This document shows positions 7,096 through 13,384 of a stretch of 13,384 nucleotides of DNA, one piece after another (the first letter of the stretch is position 1; every line of letters starts with the position of its first letter). The DNA comes from an uncultured Solirubrobacteraceae bacterium. GTDB lineage: Bacteria; Actinomycetota; Thermoleophilia; Solirubrobacterales; Solirubrobacteraceae. Below the pieces are notes generated by a model that was given only the letters and a program-made list of their open reading frames with translations, did not search any database and had not been told where the DNA came from. The stretch covers positions 1 to 13,384 of the forward strand of contig CADCVT010000447.1 in the NCBI GenBank assembly GCA_902806215.1, written 5' to 3'. The position numbers were made by a program, and so were the translations under genes.

Positions 7096-7487
7096 GCGAC
7101 CTGCTCACGATCGGCCGGTTGGCCGCCCGCTTCGGCCTCGCGACCCACGTCCTGCGCTTCTGGGAGGAGCAGGGCCTGCTGCTGCCCGACGAGCGCGTCA
7201 GCGGCCGGCGCCTCTACGACGCCGACCACGCCTCGGCCCGCATCACGATGATCCTGCGCGGCAAGGACATGGGGCTCAGCCTCGCCGAGATCGGCCGCCT
7301 GCTCTCCACCCCGCCGGACACGCACGTCGAGCAGCTGCGCGAGCACCGCGCGGCACTCGACGCCCAGATCGAGCGACTCGAGGCGGCGAAGGCGCTCATC
7401 GACCACGCGATCGACTGCCACGCACCTGAGCTCACGCGGTGCCCGGAGTTCCAGGACGTCGCGCGCGCGGCAAGCCCGGTCTCGTAG
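7086..7487 (+). CDS. MerR-family transcriptional regulator
   Basis: This 133-aa regulator has an N-terminal winged helix-turn-helix (LLTIGRLAARFGLATHVLRFWEEQGLLLPDERVSGRRLYD, about residues 6-45). A second helical pair follows (ASARITMILRGKDMGLSLAEIGRLL), then a dimerisation coiled coil (VEQLREHRAALDAQIERLEAAKALIDHAI, about 81-109). The short tail DCHAPELTRCPEF holds two cysteines, Cys111 and Cys119, separated by seven residues. Small MerR proteins often use such tail cysteines to sense metals or redox state. The ATG at 7086 is chosen because it directly precedes the winged-helix start and has AGGTG upstream; GTGs at 7068 and 7080 are in frame. It is transcribed divergently from the flavoenzyme and its start lies inside the operator, so autoregulation is likely. 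The inducing signal is unknown. Confidence 0.92.
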   Translation: MKSSDLLTIGRLAARFGLATHVLRFWEEQGLLLPDERVSGRRLYDADHASARITMILRGKDMGLSLAEIGRLLSTPPDTHVEQLREHRAALDAQIERLEAAKALIDHAIDCHAPELTRCPEFQDVARAASPVS

Positions 7488-7511
7488 CTGCGCCGGCGGC
7501 GCCTGGTGCAG
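7488..7511. terminator. Possible shared hairpin between convergent genes
   Basis: CTGCGCC (7488-7494) can pair with GGTGCAG (7505-7511), giving a 7-bp stem with one G-T wobble and a 10-base loop. It lies immediately after the merR stop and 18 bp from the stop of the convergent amine oxidase gene. There is no T run, so termination is plausible by position only. Confidence 0.3.
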
Positions 7512-7528
7512 GGCTCGCCGCGGGCGAC

Positions 7529-9043
7529 CTAGGAGCCGAGTACCTCGATCGCCGCTCGCTGCCCGGAGCGCACGGCGCCGTCCATGTAGCCGTTCCAGAA
7601 GGTCGACGTCTCCGTCCCGGCCCAGTGGACTCGTCCCACCGGCGCGCGCAGCGACTCGCCGAACGCCAGGAGCGTCCCGGGGGGATGGATGCCGACCGGC
7701 CCGCCGCGGCTCCACGGCTCGGAGGGCCACTCGGTCTCGAAGACCTCCCGGGCGCGCAGCGCCTCGTCGCCGACCTGCTCGGCGAGCTCGGCGAGGACGC
7801 GCCGGCGCCGCTCGTCGCCCGAGAGCGCCGTGTACGTGCGCGCTTCGTCGCCGCCGACGAAGCCGACCAGGACACCCGGCGTGCCGTTCTCGGGAGAGTC
7901 GTCGAACGTGACGTTCATGAGCGCGCGCGTGTTGAGGCCGGTGCCGGTGAGCCCCTTCTCGCGCCAGAACGGGCGGTCGTACACCGCGGTGACCTTGGTC
8001 AGCGTGCCCTGGCCCGCGCGCTGGCCGAGCTGGTCGCGGGCGAACGGCAGCCCGGGCCGGAAGTCGATGCGGTCGCACAGCGCCGGCGGCAGGGCGACGA
8101 TGCAGTGCTTCGCGCGCACGGTCGCGCGGTCGGAGGTCACGACGACGCCGGCCGCGCTCTGATCGATCCGCCGAACCGGGGAGCGCAGCTGGATGCGCCG
8201 AGGGCCGAGGTCGGCGGCGACGGCGAGCGGGATCGTCTGCGACCCGCCCGCGATGCGGAACATCTGTGCGCCGTCGCGGGTGTTGAAGTTCCGCTCGAAC
8301 GTCCCGGCATTCCTCTCGTCGCCCGACGCCGCGATGTAGTAGAGGACGAAGAGCAGCGAGAGCTCGCGCGGCTCGGCACCGAAGATCGGCCGCGTCGCGA
8401 CGGGCACGAGCTTGCGGAAGCGCTCGCTGCTCGAGTTGTCGCGGATGAACGTCTCGAGCGTCTGCCCGTCGTACTCGGCCGCCTTCGCGGCGCGCCACGG
8501 CGCGTCGACGGGCACCTCCTTCGACATCTCGTTGAGCTGGGCGACGACCGCGGCGAGCTCGGGGAGGACGAGAGGGTCGGGCGGCGCGGTGCCGGTCGGG
8601 CCGGTGTCGCTGTAGGTCGAGCGGTCGCCCTCGATGATCGCGACGTTCGCCCCGTCGGCGTACGCCTCGAACCGCTTGATCCCGTACGCGTCGGCCAGTG
8701 CGGTGATGTGGTTCTGCGTCGGCCCGACGTACATCGCGCCGCGCTCGGAGCTCGCGCCCGGGTACGCGGGGCCGAGGTCGTGGCCCCACACGCGCCCTCC
8801 AACGCGGTCGCGTGCCTCGAGGACGAGGACCGAGCGTCCGGCGCGCCGCAGGTCGCGCGCGGCGGTCAGCCCCGCGAGTCCGGCGCCGACGACGACGACG
8901 TCGACGGCTCGCGGTCGGCGCGGACGCCGCTTGCGCCGCTTGCGCGGCTTGCCTTCGGCCTCGTCGGGCAGCGCGGCGGCCGCCGCGGCTGCGGCCGCAC
9001 CTGCACCGAGCAGACCGCGCCTGGTCAGTCCGTCGTCGTTCAT
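7529..9043 (-). CDS. Tat-exported flavin-dependent amine oxidase
   Basis: This 504-aa protein belongs to the flavin monoamine oxidase/amino-acid oxidase superfamily. It begins NDDGLTRRGLLGAGAAAAAAA, a twin-arginine signal (Arg8-Arg9) with an alanine-rich core. A very basic linker follows (KPRKRRKRRPRRPR, about 32-45), then the FAD motif VVVVGAGLAGLTAARDL (GxGxxG 53-58). EARDRVGGRVWGHDL is the family's second FAD signature. The C-terminal signature HWAGTETSTFWNGYMDGAVRSGQRAA (from about 473) closes the FAD site. No cysteine sits at the place used for covalent flavin in animal MAO, so FAD is probably non-covalent. The expected reaction is oxidative deamination of an amine with release of hydrogen peroxide, outside the membrane. 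A GTG at 9082 would extend the frame by 13 residues. The ATG at 9043 is preferred because it puts the RR motif at the usual distance from the start. It follows the secreted propeller gene by 48 bp and is likely co-transcribed. Confidence 0.92.
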   Translation of the reverse strand: MNDDGLTRRGLLGAGAAAAAAAAALPDEAEGKPRKRRKRRPRRPRAVDVVVVGAGLAGLTAARDLRRAGRSVLVLEARDRVGGRVWGHDLGPAYPGASSERGAMYVGPTQNHITALADAYGIKRFEAYADGANVAIIEGDRSTYSDTGPTGTAPPDPLVLPELAAVVAQLNEMSKEVPVDAPWRAAKAAEYDGQTLETFIRDNSSSERFRKLVPVATRPIFGAEPRELSLLFVLYYIAASGDERNAGTFERNFNTRDGAQMFRIAGGSQTIPLAVAADLGPRRIQLRSPVRRIDQSAAGVVVTSDRATVRAKHCIVALPPALCDRIDFRPGLPFARDQLGQRAGQGTLTKVTAVYDRPFWREKGLTGTGLNTRALMNVTFDDSPENGTPGVLVGFVGGDEARTYTALSGDERRRRVLAELAEQVGDEALRAREVFETEWPSEPWSRGGPVGIHPPGTLLAFGESLRAPVGRVHWAGTETSTFWNGYMDGAVRSGQRAAIEVLGS

Positions 9044-9091
9044 CTGCGGGATGCTGGCGCGGCGGGCGCGCTGACGCGCCACTTGCCGGTG

Positions 9092-10288
9092 TCAGCCCGC
9101 GGACCGCGGCTTGCGTGCGGCACGCCGGGTGCAGGTGCGGCGGGAGCCCTTGCCCCGGCAGACCCGCCCGCGTGCACGCGGCTTCGCCCGTGCACGCTTC
9201 TTCGCCGCGCGCCGGGGCGGCTTGGCGGCCGCCGCCGGCGCCGGCGGCCGCAGCTCGGCGAGGCCGGGTTCGCCGGCCTCGACGTCGAGCAGCGCTTGGT
9301 GCGAGCGGTCGCCGGCGAAGAAGGACTGCTGCGCGACGATCAGCCGGGTGCCGAGGAACTTCACGCTCGACGGCGAGTCGAACGGCACCGACGAGCCGTT
9401 CGCGCCGTTGTGAGGCGTTGACGGGAACCGCTCGCGCTCGACGCCGTCAGGCCCGATCGCGGCGAGCTGGTTCGTGAGGAGCAGCGCGACGTAGATCGTT
9501 CCCGACTGCGCGATGGCGAAGCCGTCGGGGCCGTCGCCCGGGCGGCTCTCCCAGAGCTGGCGGAGCGCACCCGGTCGGCCGTCGGGCTGGATCGGCACCG
9601 TCCACAAGCGTCCGCTCGTGGGGTTGCCCGCGGCGCCGCCGCCCTGGCTCAGCATGCCGACGACGAGCGTCCGGCGGTCCGCCTGGAGCGCCAGGCCGGT
9701 CATCCCGAAGTCGCCGCCGTCGAAGCGCGCGTCGCGAAGCCATTCGACCGCCGCGCCGCCGCCCGGCGGCACCCGCCAGAGCACAGGGTTGGCGAAGTCG
9801 GTGACGTACAGGCTGCCGTCGGGCCCCCATGCGGCGTAGTTCGGCACGGACCCCTTCGGGAAGGTGGCGTACGTGGTCTGGGCGCCGGTGCGCGGCTCGA
9901 GCAGGATCGCGCGGTGCGTGGAGATCTCGAGCAGAACGATGTTCCCCTGCCCGTCGCTCGTCGCGACCTGCACGCCGTGCGGCTTGTCCAGATGCTGGCC
10001 CTGGACGGTCCACGAGCGCAGCAGCGTGCCGTCTCCGTCGTACTCGAAGACGCGCGAGGGAGCGGGATCTCCGTTCGGGTTCGAGTAGTTGCCGGCGTAG
10101 ATCCGGCCGTTCGGATGGACATAGGCCATCGCCGGATAGCCGGGAAGCGGGACGAGCGCGAGGACGCGGGTGTCCCAGCGAGCGCGAGCATCGGCGGGCG
10201 CAGCGAGCACGGCGGACGCGCTCGCGGCGGCGACCGCACACAGCAGCACCACGATTGCGAGGCGTGCCCCGCTGCGGTTGAACAGCAT
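9092..10288 (-). CDS. Secreted SMP-30/NHL-like beta-propeller protein
   Basis: This 398-aa exported protein starts at ATG 10288 with a signal peptide (LFNRSGARLAIVVLLCAVAAASASAVLAAPADA). The body carries propeller-type strands with the alternation 'G.IY.....N....V..Y': HPNGRIYAGNYSNPNGDPAPSRVFEYDGDG, DKPHGVQVATSDGQGNIVLLE, AAWGPDGSLYVTDFANPVLWRVPPGG, DGFAIAQSGTIYVALLLTNQLAAIGPDG and DSPSSVKFLGTRLIVAQQ. These resemble SMP-30/gluconolactonase and NHL proteins. No confident catalytic metal site can be assigned by eye. The C-terminal 50 residues are a Pro/Ala then Arg/Lys-rich tail with two cysteines (GRVCRGKGSRRTCTRR), possibly for wall or polyanion contact. The frame extends to 10414, but that part reads through a tRNA-like sequence and is not the gene. 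A TATCGT (10302-10297, minus strand) 8 nt before the ATG could be a -10 box for an almost leaderless transcript. Confidence 0.85.
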   Translation of the reverse strand: MLFNRSGARLAIVVLLCAVAAASASAVLAAPADARARWDTRVLALVPLPGYPAMAYVHPNGRIYAGNYSNPNGDPAPSRVFEYDGDGTLLRSWTVQGQHLDKPHGVQVATSDGQGNIVLLEISTHRAILLEPRTGAQTTYATFPKGSVPNYAAWGPDGSLYVTDFANPVLWRVPPGGGAAVEWLRDARFDGGDFGMTGLALQADRRTLVVGMLSQGGGAAGNPTSGRLWTVPIQPDGRPGALRQLWESRPGDGPDGFAIAQSGTIYVALLLTNQLAAIGPDGVERERFPSTPHNGANGSSVPFDSPSSVKFLGTRLIVAQQSFFAGDRSHQALLDVEAGEPGLAELRPPAPAAAAKPPRRAAKKRARAKPRARGRVCRGKGSRRTCTRRAARKPRSAG

Positions 10289-10357
10289 CTGCCGGGACGA
10301 TACGCACGTCGGAGCGGACCTTGCGACGCGGCCCGCCTCAGCAGGGCCTGCGGACGA

Positions 10358-10404
10358 TGGGCGCGGCGGGTTTCGAACCTGCGACCTCTCGCGTGTGAAG
10401 CGCG
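10358..10404 (-). pseudogene. tRNA-Val(CAC)-like 3' half, 5' half missing
   Basis: Read on the minus strand, this matches the 3' half of a class I tRNA. There is an anticodon arm with loop TTCACAC (anticodon CAC, plus-strand 10395-10397), a five-base variable loop AGGTC, a T arm with loop TTCGAAA, the acceptor 3' strand CGCGCCC and discriminator A. The 5' acceptor strand GGGCGCG and a proper D arm are absent upstream. The anticodon stem has a G-A mismatch and the T stem an A-C mismatch. It is therefore a decayed tRNA or the tRNA-end copy left by an integration event, not a working gene. Confidence 0.5.
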
Positions 10405-10635
10405 AGCGCGACACCGGCGAAGATCCCGTAAGGGCAGGCGGCAGACCGGCCTGGGCCGTCGCTCGCCGGAGGCGAGATGGCGGCGGATGGTGTCCTATGT
10501 GCGGCGATTCGGGCAGCAGCGCCCATTCGCCCTGTGGTAACTGCCGTCGAAGCTAGAGCGGCTCTGGCGTCGCGCGGACCTCATCCCGGGTCGGACCCAA
10601 CTGCGCTGAACGCCTAGGGCAGTCACGTCGAAACC

Positions 10636-10653
10636 CTGGTAGGGGGCTACCAG
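10636..10653. terminator. Perfect 7-bp hairpin with GGGG loop
   Basis: CTGGTAG-GGGG-CTACCAG is a perfect 7-bp inverted repeat with a four-base loop, about 190 bp upstream of the TSP3 gene. It has no T run on the plus strand; on the minus strand it is followed by GGTTTCG. It could be a weak terminator or a protein-binding dyad. Confidence 0.3.
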
Positions 10654-10844
10654 TGCGCCGAGGCTCACTCGCGCCTACGGTCAATCGCTAGCCGGATTCC
10701 CGTTGATCGACCCGTGGGGGCCGGCAGGGGTCGGTGTCGGTCCAGAGAAGAAGCGGCGTGAGGGGTTGGGTCGTCTTCTTCCTGCACAGGTACTTGGTTT
10801 CCAATGCAGTGAGACGGCCCTGAGCCGACTCGAGAGAGGCCGCG

Positions 10845-13384
10845 ATGACTCGCACGATCCGCCCCGCCCCATTCCGGCGAGGGCTCCTGACGTTGCTGCT
10901 CGCGACGTTGGCCATGGCCTGCGCCCTGCCGGCGACGGCGAGCGCCACGATCTACTGGACCAACTTCGGCGACAGCTCGATCGGTCGCGCCGACAACAGC
11001 GGCGCCAACGTGAACCAGAGCTTCATGGCTTCTGTCGGCAGCAGTCCTGTGTCCGCGATGGTCGACGAGACAAGCCTGTACTGGACCAACCAGGCCGGCG
11101 CGACGATCTCCCGCGCCAACCTCGACGGCTCGAGTCGCGCGACCTTCATCAACGACACGAGCGATCCCTACGGCATGGCCACGCAGGGCGCGTACTTCTA
11201 CTGGGCCGCGAACAACGGCAGGAAGGCCATCGGACGCGCGAACCGGGATGGGGGCGGCCGCAACCACTACTTCATCAGCGAGCTCGGCGGCAACCCGAAT
11301 GGCGTCGCCGTCTTCGGCTCCTACATCTACTGGAGCAACTACGACGGTCGGATCGGTCGCGCCAACATCGACGGCAGCGGCAAGAACGAGAACTTCATCA
11401 CCGGCGGCAACGGCATCCAGGGAGTCGCGGTCTCCGCGGCAGGCATCTACTGGAGCAACCAGGGGTCGAACGCGATCGGCCGCGCGAACCTGGACGGCAG
11501 CGAGAAGAACCACAACTTCATTACGCGCGGCGCCGGGCCGAGCGGCGTCGCCGTCGACTGCGGGTCCGTCTACTGGGCGAACTTCCATGGCGGCACCGTC
11601 GGCCGGGCGACCCTCGCCGGCGGAAGCGTCAACCAGAGGTACATCACCGGCGCGAACCAGCCGTCCGGCATCGCCGTCAACCAGGTCGGCGTGCCGGCCG
11701 ACGGCGACTGCGACGGCGCGGCGGACACGACCGACAACTGCCCGACCACTGCGAACGCCGACCAGGCGAACCTCGACGGCGACTCCCTCGGTGACGCGTG
11801 CGATCCGGACATCGACGGCGATGGCGTGGCCAATGGCGACGATGCCTTCCCGCGCAACGCCGCCGAGACGAAGGACACCGACGGCGACGGCATCGGCAAC
11901 GCCGCCGACACCGACGACGACGGCGACGGCGTGAGCGACGGCAACGACGCGTTCCCGCTCGACAAGACCGAGCAGACCGACACCGACGGCGACGGCACGG
12001 GCAACAACGCCGACGGCGACGATGACGGCGAGGGCGTGAGCGACGGCAACGACGCGTTCCCGCTGAACGCCGGCGAGTCGATCGACACCGACCGCGACGG
12101 CATCGGCAACAACGCTGACACCGACGACGACGGCGACGGCATCCGCGACGGCGACGACCGCTACCCGCTCGATCCGACCGAGTCCACGGACACCGACAAC
12201 GACGGCATCGGCAACAACACCGATCCGGACGACGACAACGACGGCGTCAACGACGGCGCCGATGCCTTCCCGACCAACCCGGACGAGCAGCTCGACACCG
12301 ACGGCGACGGCCAGGGCAACAAGGCCGACACCGACGACGACAACGACGGCGTCGGCGACGGCGCCGATGCCTTCCCGAACGATCCGAATGAGCAGCTCGA
12401 CAGTGACGGCGACGGCACCGGCAACAAGGCCGACACCGACGACGACAACGACGGCGTCACAGACGGCAACGACGCCTTCCCGCTCGACCCGGGCGAGCAG
12501 GTCGATACCGACAACGACGGCATCGGCAACCGCGCCGACGGCGACGATGACGGCGACGGCACGCCGGACGGCACGGACGCGTTTCCGCTCAACGGCGCCG
12601 AGTCCCGTGACGCCGACGGCGACGGCACCGGCGACAACGCCGATCGCGACGACGACAACGACGGCGTCGAGGATGCCGACGACGCGTTCCCGAACGACCC
12701 GACCGAACAGGTCGACACCGATCGAGACGGCACGGGCAACACGGCCGACACCGACGACGACGGCGACAACGTCGCCGACGCGGGTGACGCGTTCCCGCTC
12801 GACAAGACCGAGTCGGTCGACACCGACGGCGACGGACAGGGCAACAACGCCGACGGCGATGACGACGGCGACTCGATCGCCGACGGCGACGACAGCCACC
12901 CGCTCGACCCGCTCGAGTCCACGGACACCGACGGCGACGGCATCGGCAACAAGGCCGACACCGACGACGACAACGACGGTGCCGCGGACGGTGCCGACGC
13001 GTTCCCGACCGATCCCGACGAGCAGCTCGACACCGACGGAGACGGCACGGGCAACCGGGCCGACACGGACGACGACAACGACGGCGTCGAAGATGGCGAC
13101 GACGCCTTCCCGATCAACGCGGCCGAGCAGGTCGACACGGACGGCGACGGCACCGGCAACAACGCCGACGGCGACGACGACGGCGACAACGTGGCCGACG
13201 GGGACGACGCGTTCCCGACGAACCCCGACGAGCAGACCGACACCGACGGCGACGGCACCGGCAACAAGGCCGACACCGACGACGACGGCGACAACGTCGC
13301 CGACGCGGGTGACGCGTTCCCGCTCGACAAGACCGAGTCGGTCGACACCGACGGCGACGGACAGGGCAACAACGCCGACGGCGA
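10845..13384 (+). CDS. Secreted YWTD propeller with thrombospondin type-3 repeats, partial
   Basis: The frame is open from ATG 10845 to the window edge (846 codons), so the C-terminus is missing. A GAGAGG ribosome binding site (10834-10839) lies 5 nt upstream. Residues 1-34 form a signal peptide ending ATASA. Residues about 35-285 hold six blades of the form (I/L/F/V)YW(T/S/A)N...IGRANLDGS, like the YWTD repeats of LDL-receptor class B propellers, so a six-bladed propeller is likely. Residues about 286-343 form a cysteine-containing classical type-3 segment (DNCPTTANADQANLDGDSLGDACD). From residue 344 (base 11874) a 35-aa unit of the form DTDGDGxGNxADxDDDxDGVxDGxDAFPxxPxEx repeats without any indel: 14 full copies plus the start of a fifteenth at 13344. 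The aspartates match calcium-binding loops. The protein is probably extracellular, calcium-rigidified and very acidic. Long minus-strand open frames across the array are by-products of its codon pattern. Confidence 0.93.
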   Translation, partial: MTRTIRPAPFRRGLLTLLLATLAMACALPATASATIYWTNFGDSSIGRADNSGANVNQSFMASVGSSPVSAMVDETSLYWTNQAGATISRANLDGSSRATFINDTSDPYGMATQGAYFYWAANNGRKAIGRANRDGGGRNHYFISELGGNPNGVAVFGSYIYWSNYDGRIGRANIDGSGKNENFITGGNGIQGVAVSAAGIYWSNQGSNAIGRANLDGSEKNHNFITRGAGPSGVAVDCGSVYWANFHGGTVGRATLAGGSVNQRYITGANQPSGIAVNQVGVPADGDCDGAADTTDNCPTTANADQANLDGDSLGDACDPDIDGDGVANGDDAFPRNAAETKDTDGDGIGNAADTDDDGDGVSDGNDAFPLDKTEQTDTDGDGTGNNADGDDDGEGVSDGNDAFPLNAGESIDTDRDGIGNNADTDDDGDGIRDGDDRYPLDPTESTDTDNDGIGNNTDPDDDNDGVNDGADAFPTNPDEQLDTDGDGQGNKADTDDDNDGVGDGADAFPNDPNEQLDSDGDGTGNKADTDDDNDGVTDGNDAFPLDPGEQVDTDNDGIGNRADGDDDGDGTPDGTDAFPLNGAESRDADGDGTGDNADRDDDNDGVEDADDAFPNDPTEQVDTDRDGTGNTADTDDDGDNVADAGDAFPLDKTESVDTDGDGQGNNADGDDDGDSIADGDDSHPLDPLESTDTDGDGIGNKADTDDDNDGAADGADAFPTDPDEQLDTDGDGTGNRADTDDDNDGVEDGDDAFPINAAEQVDTDGDGTGNNADGDDDGDNVADGDDAFPTNPDEQTDTDGDGTGNKADTDDDGDNVADAGDAFPLDKTESVDTDGDGQGNNADG
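11874..13384 (+). repeat. 105-bp tandem repeat array encoding TSP3 units
   Basis: The unit is exactly 105 bp (35 codons). Units start at 11874 and every 105 bases after that; checked starts include 12714 and 13344. Copies differ at the base level in most units, so the array is old, but the register is never broken. One stretch of at least 117 bases (12743-12859) recurs identically at 13268-13384, an offset of 525 bp or five units, so a block of units was duplicated recently. Confidence 0.95.

Larger units (their letters stand above)
10289..10844. other. Divergent intergenic region without a protein gene
   Basis: This 556-bp stretch separates the minus-strand propeller gene from the plus-strand TSP3 gene. 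It contains a tRNA-Val-like 3' half (10358-10404), a GC-rich hairpin CTCGCC-GGA-GGCGAG (10462-10476), the hairpin at 10636-10653, and a spaced inverted repeat GAAGAAG/CTTCTTC (10747-10753 and 10775-10781). Base composition is less GC-biased by position than in the genes, and the short open frames lack convincing starts. The promoters of both flanking genes must lie here, but only a weak -10 candidate near 10297 is visible. Confidence 0.6.

Noticed and set aside
10396..10398. Selenocysteine-type UCA anticodon in the tRNA-like sequence
   Set aside because: Only a shifted anticodon register gives UCA. The five-base variable loop and missing long extra arm do not fit a selenocysteine tRNA.
10289..10414. 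N-terminal extension of the SMP-30-like protein to the GTG at 10414
   Set aside because: The added residues are translated tRNA-like sequence, and the signal peptide starts at the ATG at 10288.
10480..10556. CPMCG...CGNC zinc-ribbon-like peptide in a plus-strand frame
   Set aside because: The four cysteines are suggestive, but there is no suitable start codon or ribosome binding site, and the frame upstream just reads through the tRNA-like sequence.
10665..12899. 744-aa minus-strand open frame (and another at 12161-13372) across the TSP3 array
   Set aside because: It is a low-complexity Val/Ala/Gly or Ser/Pro sequence produced by the reverse complement of Asp/Gly/Asn-rich repeats. It has no independent start signal, and the plus-strand frame has clear domains.

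Overview
This is a GC-rich window with strong G/C at third codon positions. The best fit is an actinobacterium of the Thermoleophilia/Solirubrobacterales type. That placement is an inference from several exported beta-propeller proteins with Arg/Lys-rich tails, a GTW-type Ig-like domain followed by an 'AVDAAGNRSAP' C-terminal domain, a Tat-exported flavin amine oxidase, many GTG starts and at least one apparently leaderless promoter. Nothing in the window fixes the genus.

Layout. From 1 to 6094 all genes are on the minus strand. Read in the direction of transcription (right to left) they are azlC and azlD (5106-6094), a large secreted ELWxTDGT-repeat propeller with an Ig-like domain (2954-5032), a 164-aa protein of unknown function (2213-2707), a zinc-dependent medium-chain alcohol dehydrogenase (1058-2197), and the 5' part of a secreted protein that runs off the left edge (1-963). 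At 7058/7086 a thioredoxin-reductase-like FAD enzyme (minus) diverges from a MerR-family regulator (plus). A perfect 18-bp dyad fills the 19-bp spacer of the flavoenzyme promoter, and the implied transcript starts at or next to its ATG. azlCD follows the flavoenzyme closely, so regulator, flavoenzyme and transporter look like one unit. A Tat-exported amine oxidase (7529-9043) converges on merR and follows a secreted SMP-30/NHL-like propeller (9092-10288) on the same strand.

The interval 10289-10844 has no convincing protein gene. It carries the 3' half of a tRNA-Val-like sequence and two neat hairpins. On its right, a plus-strand gene (10845 to the window end) encodes an exported protein: a signal peptide, six YWTD-like blades, then thrombospondin type-3 calcium-binding repeats in an exact 35-residue (105-bp) register. 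There are 14 full copies and a fifteenth is cut by the window edge.

Most notable are the MerR operator/leaderless promoter with its redox-looking operon, the YWTD-TSP3 repeat protein with a recent internal duplication, and the tRNA remnant at the boundary between two gene blocks. I see no CRISPR array, rRNA, transposase or complete tRNA gene.
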